DNA of 36,168 nucleotides from Promethearchaeota archaeon (GTDB taxonomy: Archaea; Asgardarchaeota; Lokiarchaeia; Sigyniarchaeales; SOKP01). Where the stretch lies: positions 1 to 36,168 of the forward strand of contig JAHPYZ010000049.1 of assembly GCA_019058425.1 (NCBI GenBank), in the 5' to 3' direction. Position numbers and translations under genes: made by a program. How positions within the stretch are numbered: the stretch's first letter is position 1; each line of letters starts with the position of its first letter. Positions 24,301 to 32,066 of the stretch are shown here, piece by piece. A model generated the notes under the pieces. It was not told the origin of the DNA, did not search any database, and was given only the letters and a program-made list of their open reading frames with translations.

Positions 24301-25719
24301 AAGAATTATATTGATAATAATTTATTAAAACTAAATAGAGAAAGAATCGGTAAAATTTTAGCTTTATATGATTCAAGTATTAGGAATAGAACACTGAATA
24401 TAAACATGTTAGAACTTAAAAATAGAATCAAAGATTTAAGAATTTTTAAAGATGTTCTACCAAAACAATTCTACGAGAAAGTAAAAGAACTTCAAATAAA
24501 TCAAGAACGAAAAGAATTCCTTGAAACTAAAAGATATTTTGAATCCATTTTAGAAAATGAAAGAACTGCTATTATAAATATAAAAAGTAATTTAAAACTA
24601 TTTAATAAGGTACATTCTTTTATCGAACAACAATTTAATTCTATCACTCTTGAATTAAAGGAATATACTGCTAAAGTTATCAAAAAAACCGAAGATTATG
24701 AGGATCATAGCAAAATTCAAGAAACTTTTGAACATAAAAAGCGAACTTTTAAGGAGAATCTTAAACAGTCTCAGGAAAAAATTGAAAATAAGATAAATGT
24801 CTTACTCCATAAATCAAGTGATTCAGCTAAACTTGTACCCGAAATTAGAGAGACATATGTTAAAGCGAAAAATGAGTTTTCTCAAGTATATAACATTAAG
24901 ATACAAAAAATCAGTGATCAACTCATAGCAATGAAAAATGAATCATACCGAGAACAACTATTAACATTTATTAATAAAAATAAAATTCATTTAAGCCAAT
25001 TACTTGGAAATTTAGAGAGAAAAGTAGAAGACAATTTAGAAATTAAAGAATTTAAGAAGAGTAATATTCTAATTCAAAGAAGAGCTAAAACCATCGATTC
25101 GGAAATAAAAGAGATTAAGAAAAACGTTGAGACGAAGATCAAAGATTTCTCTAAACAATCAAAGAATTTTAACCATATATCAAAATTTATTCTTGAAGAT
25201 TTTAATAATTTTATAGATGAATATTTTGGGATATTAAACGAAAAAGTTAAGGCTTTAGAGCGTTTGATTTTAAAATCGTACATAGATATGACTATAAAGG
25301 CAGTAGCAAACGAATATTTGACAGTGGGATTTTTAAACAATGAATTAAAGATAAAAAAACAAAATATACAAGACCATCTACTATTTCTAATCAGTGCAGG
25401 AGAATTGAAAGGTAAATATAATCCCGTATTATCGATTTATTATGAAAATCCGGAAGTTTTGGATGAGATTGATGAAACTGAATTAGAAGTAATTAAAAGC
25501 ACAAATTATAAAGTAAATATGATGTTACGACATTTAAAAAATTTTGCAAGCCAATATGGCAGTATTATTGCATTTTTTGCTTCAATAGTTACAATTTCAT
25601 ATTATTTATTCCTTTTTAGTGGAGGTAATCCCACAATATTTGCAATTCCAGCAATTCTAATCACCGTAATATTAGTTATGTACTTTTTAAGAAAAGAAAA
25701 AGAAGGAAAAATTAAATAA
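21310..25719 (+). CDS. Giant tail-anchored coiled-coil protein with N-terminal toroid-like repeats
   Basis: 1469 residues with no signal peptide. The first 290 or so contain helical pairs like those of prenyltransferase/squalene-cyclase toroids: STYFALSCLKNLGLLKQY, SAQTLYHVLEIFALL and KENGGFNFNQFDNIEMTFW. From about 400 to 1330 the sequence is almost continuous charged helix (EKIEN, KKEVK and similar), read as coiled coil. A winged-helix-like segment (YLTVGFLNNELKIKKQNIQDHLLFLISAGELKG) follows, and two hydrophobic helices at about 1415-1460 with a basic end form a tail anchor. The bulk should therefore be cytoplasmic. The architecture recalls membrane tethers or scaffolds, but no function is known. 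The start is TTG 21310 or GTG 21319; neither has a clear ribosome site. Confidence 0.8.
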   Translation: MLNVEEKSAYPYITTFKKEPFKSFIRVKKTEINNFYCSEYDKLAKFFQHYNENLLTDPYLNLETIFWFLLLRKYLKEEKAIKKDEIYNFIRKCEIQHYDQIGFKPSPHSEKPPDIFSTYFALSCLKNLGLLKQYLLSEGHDEIRGEIKNFVFSHKKGNHFLHCQDKDCNIDKDIPSAQTLYHVLEIFALLDIDVRINRDQFRHYLGDKKRSPSLIFRFLCLKYLDVESEVKDKEIQFLQQLQKENGGFNFNQFDNIEMTFWIVYVLELYSWMLDYNPAGIFSFINKNLKLILNNQANWNSDKLKETSKLTILLSLVWKKFIDEIERLLFKQLEKDQFFDISQLKTTFGLEEYTDELISYINLNYNFNLQIVNNEIEFKNFINAYSPGKKVFFQNFYNKLLSNSIVSLSDLFKQHRTLRNEQLKLKEEIFPIIREMVEKRFFNGNIRTKKVFLGIKTKYFFYLNYLFKKIIISDMILNVERIFEEKEKLADIRNDIYNMTLKLEGVTSQIREEIESYLLINEIDYAKERLKFVIRNALMEADFLNENIENSFYEEFIYINIKASLGLEISNWNEIYSVLQKKLTEVESYLKSKIQEKEEIRNLDNLLDNLKEKISIIDEDLNKKIDSFRKNFCEILEMKYDKEKINLIMYDLDLISQNVRKYDKIIYNFSQQVTTKERKVVKKHKKVIDNWIRIKEKFDEVFNYYTDGFQFFNINFQKIEAIKNRIQTDIIEIEEKAKSKILENKFQDAFNITKKESDFRMNERLNDIKELQSIIKQEIKRKQKLYLLYRHLQENLENLENNIIELIANKVKVLKNKIIEERNRARSEDFDNFISQESTNLKSELNIVKNKLDHSDNLKIEDVVKEFDTLESSFNRVDKRYQKKLNECVKYIENFQEESELSTIQWEKFKNYFVNEISLLKEEYINNVISNKISSITIEKRTNSIKLDDLKKEVKLSCKVLINKLKNMIDISKINAELDEKEKIILVYTDYYYLNKDLKNYIDNNLLKLNRERIGKILALYDSSIRNRTLNINMLELKNRIKDLRIFKDVLPKQFYEKVKELQINQERKEFLETKRYFESILENERTAIINIKSNLKLFNKVHSFIEQQFNSITLELKEYTAKVIKKTEDYEDHSKIQETFEHKKRTFKENLKQSQEKIENKINVLLHKSSDSAKLVPEIRETYVKAKNEFSQVYNIKIQKISDQLIAMKNESYREQLLTFINKNKIHLSQLLGNLERKVEDNLEIKEFKKSNILIQRRAKTIDSEIKEIKKNVETKIKDFSKQSKNFNHISKFILEDFNNFIDEYFGILNEKVKALERLILKSYIDMTIKAVANEYLTVGFLNNELKIKKQNIQDHLLFLISAGELKGKYNPVLSIYYENPEVLDEIDETELEVIKSTNYKVNMMLRHLKNFASQYGSIIAFFASIVTISYYLFLFSGGNPTIFAIPAILITVILVMYFLRKEKEGKIK

Positions 25720-25769
25720 TGATTAGCTTTTTCTCGGTTTAGATTTATAATTAACTAGTAGAAGGGAAA

Positions 25770-27923
25770 TTATTGATAATCCATAACAAAATGGACACTA
25801 TTATCAAGTTTTCTAAGATATCCCAAAAAGCATGCTTGATTGAAATGGATATTAAACTTTCGATCAACAATGTCTTCGTCACGAGCTAGTTCTAGAAATT
25901 TTTCATAATCTAATATTCCATTCATTCCATAAGTTTTTACAATCTTTATCAGGGATTTTACATGTTTATTCAAATAAACCTTCTGTTTTGTAGGTTTCCT
26001 GATTCCTTTTTTTTTCAGTTTTACAATTTTTTCTTTTAAGAATGGTTTATTAAATTTTATCAAATCTGAGTAGAATGTTATACCACAATCTCTAAGATTT
26101 TGATATTGATCACTATTACAAAAATTATCTATTTGAGTAATAATTTCTTCAATTGATCGATTTGCTAAATATTCTTTTTCCAATTCCCTTCTTTCTCTAA
26201 AATTTTTTACAAGTTTTGAGTCCACAGGTTGATTTTTTTGAGTAGAGAAATCGATATTTTCACGTTCTAACGAACTATTTAATATTAAATTCTTAGGATC
26301 AGATAAAACAGAGTTCATTGAATGTTCCTTCCGTCTAGCGACAATATGAAATGGAATATCAACTGTTTCTTCGGTAACAAGAATATAACATCTTCCTGGA
26401 GCATATCTTCCAGTTCTCCCTCGCCTTTGAATTAATCTGATTTCAGATGGGACAGGTTCGAAAAAAATAATGGCATCTACATTTGGAATATCTAATCCTT
26501 CTTCAGCGACACTTGTGGCTATTAATAAGTTTATTTCTCCCTCTCTAAATTTTTCCAGTATTTCTATTTGTAATCTCTGGGGAAATCCATAATCATCTTT
26601 TTTAGTTGTTTGACCAATGAATTTCTCAATATTCAGTTGTCCATTAAATTCATTTTGAAGCATGTTCTTAAGAAATTCTGCCATTTCCCTATATTGTGTG
26701 AAGATCAAGATTTTTCTATTATTAAATTCTTCAATTTCCTCTTTTACTATTGAAGATATCTTTTTTAATTTTGGATGAGAGAGTTGAATTTGCTCTTCAT
26801 TATCTATTACAGAATTAATGTGAAGAAAATGCTTGGAATTAGCAATTCTTTTAGCAGATAAGACATCTTTACTAGCTTTATATTTAATTTTATCTAAAAA
26901 CGATTTAAAAAGAGAAATATCTTGTGTTTCTAATAAATCTTTTGCATGAAGTATGGATATACAACTCGAACAATAAGAGTAAACCGAAGGGATATCAATT
27001 TGATTTTCTTTAATAATGTCTATTATCTTTGGGGATTTATAATATAAACATTCAAGATATTCATCTTCAGATATGCCAAACTCATTTCCATTTTCGTAAC
27101 GTAAGGTAAACGTTAAATCACGCGAGATCCCCAAAAAATCTAATTTTGAATAAAAAGGTTTATTTGGGGGAATTAAGTTATTTTTTATAAAAAATCTTAA
27201 ATAAATCTCAAATAAATTATACCAAACCGCACTCAATTCCCTCACGTTAATAGGTAAATCAATTAAATTAATAAAAGTATCAATATCATAAATGTAATCC
27301 TTTACATCTTTATCTAGATAAGTCTTAAATACAATATTCTCTATGTATAAATTGTTACATATCTGTTGGATGCGTTCATAATCCTTCCCTGGTGAAGCTG
27401 TTAATCCTAGAATTAGAGGATCTGTGCAAGTTTTAATGTATTCTTCTGAAATAAAGTTGTAAGCGTAATTTCCTTTAGTTTTGTGTGCCTCATCAAATAT
27501 TATTAATGGTACTTGACTTAAATTGTATCTACCTCTCATTAGATCATTCTTGATTACTTGAGGTGTGGAGATTATAATTTTTGAGTTTTTAAATGATAAA
27601 ATTCTTTTTTCTGGAGAAATTTTTCCAGTGAAGGAAGTAATTTCTTCCAAATCAATATCCAGAAATCTCTCACATGAAGCTCTGTGTTGGGAAACTAATG
27701 GTCGTGTAGGAGCAAGAATAATAATTTTTGCTTCTTGATATTTATATAAACAATTAGATACTAATAAGATACCAATTATAGTTTTACCTAAACCTGTTGG
27801 TAAAACTACTAAAGAATTTTTATTTTTACAGCTATTAACAATATTTTTTTGATAATCTCTCCAAATTATCTGGTTTTTCTTTAAGAATGGTCCATTAAAA
27901 TATTGTTTAAGCTCTTGTTGCAT
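25770..27923 (-). CDS. hef: Hef/FANCM-family superfamily 2 helicase lacking a nuclease domain
   Basis: 717 residues. Helicase motifs are in order: WRDYQKNIV, Walker A LPTGLGKT (about 41-48), APTRPLVSQH, ISTPQVI, DEAH box IIFDEAHKTKG (144-147) and LTASPG. The second RecA-like domain has ILIFTQYREMAEFL, ATSVAEEGLDIP and IQRRGRTGRYAPG. The order and wording match archaeal Hef and eukaryotic FANCM/Mph1, which remodel stalled forks and D-loops. A helical insertion (about 190-400) separates the two domains, as in Hef. Classical Hef carries an XPF-type nuclease after the helicase with an ERKxxxD motif. Here the last 150 residues are lysine-rich helices without that motif, so this protein is a helicase only, as in some archaea where the nuclease is separate. 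Confidence 0.85.
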   Translation of the reverse strand: MQQELKQYFNGPFLKKNQIIWRDYQKNIVNSCKNKNSLVVLPTGLGKTIIGILLVSNCLYKYQEAKIIILAPTRPLVSQHRASCERFLDIDLEEITSFTGKISPEKRILSFKNSKIIISTPQVIKNDLMRGRYNLSQVPLIIFDEAHKTKGNYAYNFISEEYIKTCTDPLILGLTASPGKDYERIQQICNNLYIENIVFKTYLDKDVKDYIYDIDTFINLIDLPINVRELSAVWYNLFEIYLRFFIKNNLIPPNKPFYSKLDFLGISRDLTFTLRYENGNEFGISEDEYLECLYYKSPKIIDIIKENQIDIPSVYSYCSSCISILHAKDLLETQDISLFKSFLDKIKYKASKDVLSAKRIANSKHFLHINSVIDNEEQIQLSHPKLKKISSIVKEEIEEFNNRKILIFTQYREMAEFLKNMLQNEFNGQLNIEKFIGQTTKKDDYGFPQRLQIEILEKFREGEINLLIATSVAEEGLDIPNVDAIIFFEPVPSEIRLIQRRGRTGRYAPGRCYILVTEETVDIPFHIVARRKEHSMNSVLSDPKNLILNSSLERENIDFSTQKNQPVDSKLVKNFRERRELEKEYLANRSIEEIITQIDNFCNSDQYQNLRDCGITFYSDLIKFNKPFLKEKIVKLKKKGIRKPTKQKVYLNKHVKSLIKIVKTYGMNGILDYEKFLELARDEDIVDRKFNIHFNQACFLGYLRKLDNSVHFVMDYQ

Positions 27924-28067
27924 ATTAAGAATAACTGCAGATTAATTACATATAAAAATAATATCGCTGTAAGATTTTTATAATATCAAATAGATTTCTG
28001 ACTAATAGAACCTATTATTAATTAAAAAATAAGTATAAAATAATATCAATTAAGTTATAATAAAATT

Positions 28068-29081
28068 CTATTTCATTTTTACTGGGAAAAATAAAATTTT
28101 TTTTTTTGTGTCTTGTCTTCTTAATAAGTGTTTTTCTTCTAGCATCTTTAAAGTTAATACAATCCAGCCACGAGCAACTTGATGGAGAAATCTACTATTT
28201 TGAGGATAAATAGCTTTAATTATATCTTTTGGAGCAATTCCATTATCTGAATTATCATTAATAATTTCTAGTACTTGCTTTTCTCTTTCTTCTCTATGCA
28301 ATAATATATCTGTTATTCGTTCTTTTGGATTTTCTATTGGGCTTCCATGGGCTGCAAATATTAGCTTAAGATTTGGTAATTCACGAATAGATTCTATAGA
28401 GTTTATATAGTCTTTTACATCACAATTCGGAGGACCTAGCCATGTAGTAATAGACCTCAGAATATTATCTCCCGAAAATAAAATTCCCTTTTCCTTATTA
28501 TAAAGAGAAATATGGTCTATAGCATGCCCTGGTGATGGAAAAATTTGCCATATTTCACCGTTTATTATGATCTCCGAATTAGAATCAATGATTTCTTCGG
28601 GATCATCTATATAAGAAACCCCATAAATACGATAATAAAATAATCTTGAACCAACATTTCTTAAACCATTTATTATTCTTCGTGATATTGTTTTTCTAAT
28701 TCTCAGGTAATCCTTATATGCATCAGTTTCAAAACTTTTAATAAAACTCTTTTTATTCTTTATAATATCAGCACTTTTTTGTGTAAGGAATACTTTTATT
28801 CCCAAAGCCTTTCGTATTCGCTTTAAACCACTAAAATGATCTGGGTGACAATGAGACACGAGGATTCTGGTTAATTTAAATTCCTTATTCTTTTCATTAT
28901 AGAGTTGTTCTATTCTCTTTATTTCTTTAGTTAGGTGCCTTACTGCTTTTTTTGTACCGTATCCCGCATCAAATATTATCCCATCTGAACCTGCTAGTAT
29001 ATATATATTTTCTGGTGGTTTTATTGCTCCAAAAATCCCTTTTTCCTTTATTAGAAAAATATCAGGATAAACTTCTTTCAT
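28068..29081 (-). CDS. Metallo-beta-lactamase-fold hydrolase with C-terminal winged helix
   Basis: 337 residues. The metal site is visible: SHCHPDH (His77, His79, Asp81, His82), a later SPGHAIDH histidine, the aspartate in LFSGDNI and a final AAHGSP. After the hydrolase core about 75 residues (HREEREKQVLEIIND, RGWIVLTLKMLEEKHLL) form a winged helix. This arrangement is typical of LACTB2-like enzymes, which in eukaryotes act on RNA, but many members hydrolyse thioesters or other substrates. Substrate assignment is therefore open. The gene is divergent from the 2H phosphoesterase gene, with only 56 bases between the start codons. That shared control region and the RNA-linked families on both sides suggest a common RNA-processing theme, as inference. 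Confidence 0.82.
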   Translation of the reverse strand: MKEVYPDIFLIKEKGIFGAIKPPENIYILAGSDGIIFDAGYGTKKAVRHLTKEIKRIEQLYNEKNKEFKLTRILVSHCHPDHFSGLKRIRKALGIKVFLTQKSADIIKNKKSFIKSFETDAYKDYLRIRKTISRRIINGLRNVGSRLFYYRIYGVSYIDDPEEIIDSNSEIIINGEIWQIFPSPGHAIDHISLYNKEKGILFSGDNILRSITTWLGPPNCDVKDYINSIESIRELPNLKLIFAAHGSPIENPKERITDILLHREEREKQVLEIINDNSDNGIAPKDIIKAIYPQNSRFLHQVARGWIVLTLKMLEEKHLLRRQDTKKKILFFPVKMK

Positions 29082-29137
29082 TCAATTTTTATAAATATCC
29101 AAAATATTTATTTATTGGTCTTATAAAGATTATAATT

Positions 29138-29686
29138 ATGCCATATGCAATAGTTCTAACCTTTGATGAGATAAGTAATCATAAAATAACTCAAGTGTTT
29201 AAACGATTCAAAGAAAAACAGATTAGTACAATGTTTTTTGTGGAAAAAATGAAACCTCATATAACTTTGACAGTTTATGATAAAATAGACGTCACTATTG
29301 TTAAAGAAAGGCTCACACTTTTTATTATTGAAACTGAACAAATTAGAATTCAAATTAGTAGTATTGGATATTTCCCCTCTGAAGAAAGTGTGCTTTTTTT
29401 GAATCCAAAAGAATCAATAGAATTAAAAACTCTTCAACAAAAAGTATTAGGATATTTTAAAGAGTTTGAAACGAAACAAAATTCAACAAACTGGGTTCCT
29501 CATTGTACGTTAGGAAATTATATTCAAAAGAAAAATTTCGCTGAAGCAATTGATATAATTAAAGAAGAGATTGTTATGACGGAAGATAATCCTTTTTATA
29601 TCACTGGCGAAGCAATTTCATTTGTAAGATTCGAACAAGATCCACTAAAGATCGATTGGTGGCTAGATTATAAGTTTAAAGAATAA
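29138..29686 (+). CDS. 2H phosphoesterase (2'-5' RNA ligase-like/cyclic phosphodiesterase superfamily)
   Basis: 182 residues from the ATG at 29138. The frame is open further upstream, but that part is antisense to the neighbouring hydrolase and is hydrophobic, unlike the family. The two catalytic H-x-T motifs are clear: KPHITLTVY (His41, Thr43) and WVPHCTLGNY (His122, Thr124). Each sits on a strand in a duplicated fold. Enzymes of this family open 2',3'-cyclic phosphates or act on 2'-5' linked RNA and nucleotides in the cytoplasm. The length is typical. It is divergent from the beta-lactamase-fold gene, with a short AT-rich shared promoter. Confidence 0.83.
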   Translation: MPYAIVLTFDEISNHKITQVFKRFKEKQISTMFFVEKMKPHITLTVYDKIDVTIVKERLTLFIIETEQIRIQISSIGYFPSEESVLFLNPKESIELKTLQQKVLGYFKEFETKQNSTNWVPHCTLGNYIQKKNFAEAIDIIKEEIVMTEDNPFYITGEAISFVRFEQDPLKIDWWLDYKFKE

Positions 29687-29802
29687 TTTGATCCCCTTCT
29701 CAAATAATTTTTAATTAAATAATTCTAATTCATGTATATTTAAATGATAGCATTTCTTCTTTTACTTTATATCCAATTATATTAAATAAATGAGAAATCA
29801 AA

Positions 29803-30249
29803 ATGTATTGTACTAATTGTGGTGCAGAAATATCTGATGATGTAATGTTTTGCCCTTTTTGTGCTGTACAAGTTGGCACTACCCCTAGATCTCCCCCATC
29901 GCAGCCTGAACAGCCCACACAATCACCATATCAAGGAACCCCTTATACTCCTTCAACACCATCAAAAACTTCAGGGGGCAAAGCAGTAGCTATTCTTATT
30001 GTTATAATAGTCGGATTGTTTTTATTCTATTTTGGAACACAGTTCATGATGGGAAGCCCTACTACAGGAATTACTATTATGATTATAGGCGCTGTTATGC
30101 TCTGTTGCATAGCTAGCACAGCATGTGGAGGAGGAAAACGTAGAAGAGGATCATATGGTGGAGGTGGGTGCGACGGAGGCGGATGTGATTGTGGAGATTG
30201 TAGCGGATGTGATTGTGGAGATTGTAGCGGTTGTGATTGTAGTTGTTAA
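29803..30249 (+). CDS. Zinc-ribbon membrane protein with cysteine/glycine repeat tail
   Basis: 148 residues. The N-terminal zinc ribbon uses Cys3, Cys6, Cys17 and Cys20. A Pro/Ser/Thr/Gln-rich linker is followed by two membrane helices (about 64-83 and 90-108). The tail is basic (GGGKRRRGSYGGGG), then almost entirely Gly, Cys and Asp, with the unit CDCGDCSG repeated. The tail contains about 12 cysteines, dense enough to bind several metal ions or to carry lipid or disulphide links. I do not know the function. The same general plan, zinc ribbon plus helices plus Gly/Cys tail, is seen in unrelated bacterial and archaeal membrane proteins. The ATG is about 25 bases after a TATATTAAATAAA sequence, consistent with a leaderless transcript. 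Confidence 0.72.
   Translation: MYCTNCGAEISDDVMFCPFCAVQVGTTPRSPPSQPEQPTQSPYQGTPYTPSTPSKTSGGKAVAILIVIIVGLFLFYFGTQFMMGSPTTGITIMIIGAVMLCCIASTACGGGKRRRGSYGGGGCDGGGCDCGDCSGCDCGDCSGCDCSC
30181..30228 (+). repeat. Two exact 24-base tandem repeats in the cysteine-rich tail
   Basis: Two identical 24-base units (30181-30204 and 30205-30228) encode GCDCGDCS each, and a shortened, slightly altered third unit follows to the stop codon. Identity at silent positions indicates a recent tandem duplication. Confidence 0.85.
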
Positions 30250-30264
30250 TAATTTTATCTCCCC

Positions 30265-30294
30265 TTTTTTTATAAAAATTATATCTCTTTTTTA
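30265..30294 (+). terminator. Putative T-rich terminator after the cysteine-rich protein
   Basis: Two runs of seven or so T lie within 50 bases after the stop codon at 30249. They would end transcription before the next gene. Confidence 0.35.
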
Positions 30295-30339
30295 TTGAAA
30301 AATATCCTATAATGATCTAAAGTTCAAATTAGTTGAAAA

Positions 30340-30834
30340 ATGGTGAAAAGGAACGAAAAATTTCAAAAAGATGACAAGATAATAATTAGCTGGTTAGCAC
30401 ATCATAATCCAAATCGAAAAGATTTTGATGATCATGTAATTTATATTTTTAACCGTGCTATTTGTATAGGTTGTTCTTCTTTTGCGTTGGGAGCTATTAT
30501 AGCGTTAATCATTTGCAATATATTTTATTTTTACATCGCAAATTTCATTAGTTTGCCGACTATTATATCCATTTTCTTGATCTGCTGGCTTCCATCAATT
30601 TTACAGTATTCGATACAAATTGTAAGGAACAAGCCATTTAAAAATCGAAAACTCAAATTTCTGAGTCGCTTTCTTTATCCAATTGGAAGTATTATACTAA
30701 TATTTAAAACTCCATTTTGGGGATTGGGTATTTCAATTGTAGCAGGTTATTTGATTATAGTTATTAGGAAAATATTTTACAAAAATATAAGAAAAAAAAA
30801 AGAAAACATAGATTTAGTAAATCAATCTATTTGA
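30340..30834 (+). CDS. Small membrane protein, DUF2085-like
   Basis: 164 residues. The polar start has HHNPNRKDF and DDHVIYIFNRAICIGCSSF before the first helix, recalling the DUF2085 family, where a conserved histidine/arginine region and a CxxC-like segment precede the membrane. Four helices follow (about 48-70, 72-92, 115-130, 128-150) and a basic tail. No enzyme motif is known for that family. The gene ends directly against the stop of the histone gene on the other strand, with no bases between. The family match is weak, so the function is left open. Confidence 0.6.
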   Translation: MVKRNEKFQKDDKIIISWLAHHNPNRKDFDDHVIYIFNRAICIGCSSFALGAIIALIICNIFYFYIANFISLPTIISIFLICWLPSILQYSIQIVRNKPFKNRKLKFLSRFLYPIGSIILIFKTPFWGLGISIVAGYLIIVIRKIFYKNIRKKKENIDLVNQSI

Positions 30835-31044
30835 CTAGAAATATTTAATAGCTAAAAGAATGTCGTCCCGAGTTACTTTCTTTCTTTTCGCGTGCTTGGT
30901 TAATGTTAAAGCAGTTTTGGTGAGTTTTTCTGCGGATGTACCCATCCAATCAACTAATTCGTCGACTGCATCACGAGCAACAATAATAGCACCATTGTGT
31001 TTCATTAATCTTCGAATAGGACTCCAACTAATATATTCAGACAT
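30835..31044 (-). CDS. Archaeal histone
   Basis: 69 residues that form one complete histone fold and little else. The order is WSPIRRLMKHNGA (helix 1 and loop), the long central helix VARDAVDELVDWMGTSAEKL, and KRKKVTRDDILLAIKYF (loop 2 and helix 3). The RxTxxD-like segment VTRDDI and the arginines of PIRRLM match DNA-contacting positions of archaeal histones. There is no N- or C-terminal tail, so it is of the minimal type that forms dimers and stacked hypernucleosome-like fibres. The protein packages DNA. A strong ribosome site (see 31052-31057) fits high expression. Confidence 0.93.
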   Translation of the reverse strand: MSEYISWSPIRRLMKHNGAIIVARDAVDELVDWMGTSAEKLTKTALTLTKHAKRKKVTRDDILLAIKYF

Positions 31045-31051
31045 TTTTTAT

Positions 31052-31057
31052 TCCTCC
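31052..31057 (-). promoter_or_regulatory. Ribosome binding site of histone gene
   Basis: GGAGGA on the minus strand lies 7-8 bases before the histone ATG. It is among the strongest sites in the window. Confidence 0.65.
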
Positions 31058-31569
31058 ACTATATTATAATTTTTGATAATTTTTATTGAAATTTGTTATA
31101 TTTTAAGAGTTTGTTATATAGATATATATCTTTTAGATATTTAAAGATTTATATTCATACATAGTTTTATGGAGAATAAAATAGAAAAAATTGAACGACA
31201 AAATTCGGAATCTAGAAGATGATCAATCTCGTGAAAGTTAGAATTATCATTTTTTTTTTATGGAATAAACATTTCTGCTTGAATTTATGTCTTTAAGATA
31301 TGTTAGCTTTATTTTTTTCTGTCAGTTATGCAAAAAAAATACAATTAAGAGAAATAAAGAAAAAACAATCAAAATGTGAAACGCTGTGTTATCACTTTTT
31401 TGGGATCTGTGATATAGAAATTAAGATTTTGATATTTAAAACTAAAGCGATTGAGTCTTTTGTATTAAAGAGTTATATCAAAACGTCATATTTATAGAAA
31501 AAAAAGAAATTGACTTTTATAGCATTAATTATTTACTACGTACGAGAAAATACTATTAATTTACTATAA
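31058..31569. other. Intergenic region between histone and DUF3795 genes
   Basis: About 510 bases with no gene that I can support. It holds the histone promoter at one end. At 31170 a start (MENKIEKIERQ) runs into a stop at once, but a shift of one base gives KIRNLEDDQSRES, so a tiny charged helix may be broken here. An open frame at 31300-31497 (65 codons) has a composition unlike its neighbours and no recognisable domain. No tRNA or repeat array was seen. Confidence 0.5.
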
Positions 31570-32013
31570 TTAGTATCTTAGTAAATCCTTTGTTTCTTTG
31601 TAATATGCTTCAATCCCAACTTCTTTCATTCGATTATTTATTTGTTTCCACCTTCGCTCAAGATGAGAGTCAAAATTTGTTTTTTGACAAGGAAATTCAT
31701 CACATTGGAAACAAAAATCAACTTTTTTAGCTTTGTAACAGTCTCTTACACCACAGTTGGGGTATAAACAAGATCCTTTCCTACATCCAGGACAATTCTC
31801 CTCTGATAAATAAGTAAGTAATGCTTTGAATGGAGGATAATTCTTAAATATTGGAAGAAAAGATGAAAATCTTTCTGCATATATATCAAACGATCCTAGT
31901 AAATTTTTTAGTTTCATGCTTGCATTCCTTATTTCACCCTCTGAATTGGCAAAACATTTATAACAATTAAGCCCGCATGGAGCAAGTTGATTTAGTATGT
32001 CTTTATACTCCAT
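31570..32013 (-). CDS. DUF3795 cysteine-rich protein
   Basis: 147 residues. The cysteine pattern matches the DUF3795 family: APCGLNCYKC at the start (Cys13, 17, 20), then ENCPGCRKGSC, CGVRDCYKAKKVDFCFQC and DEFPCQK. More than ten cysteines are conserved in spacing, so metal or Fe-S binding is likely. The biochemical role of the family is not known. The last 35 residues form a charged helix. The gene is 53 bases downstream of the beta-sandwich/zinc-ribbon gene on the same strand and may share its transcript. Confidence 0.8.
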   Translation of the reverse strand: MEYKDILNQLAPCGLNCYKCFANSEGEIRNASMKLKNLLGSFDIYAERFSSFLPIFKNYPPFKALLTYLSEENCPGCRKGSCLYPNCGVRDCYKAKKVDFCFQCDEFPCQKTNFDSHLERRWKQINNRMKEVGIEAYYKETKDLLRY

Positions 32014-32066
32014 TGTTATTTTGAATTATCTAAATTTCATAAATTTATATTTCAACTTTATTAATC

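Noticed and set aside
25770-26250. An XPF/ERCC4 nuclease at the C-terminus of the Hef-like helicase
   Set aside because: The ERKxxxD motif is absent and the segment is a lysine-rich helical region.
28952-29137. A 62-codon upstream extension of the 2H phosphoesterase frame
   Set aside because: It is antisense to the start of the metallo-beta-lactamase-fold gene, is hydrophobic and unlike the family. The ATG at 29138 begins exactly where the 2H fold begins.
31300-31497. A 65-codon open frame
   Set aside because: No domain, no ribosome site, composition unlike real genes of the window, and no neighbour that would support it. It is more likely chance in AT-rich DNA.
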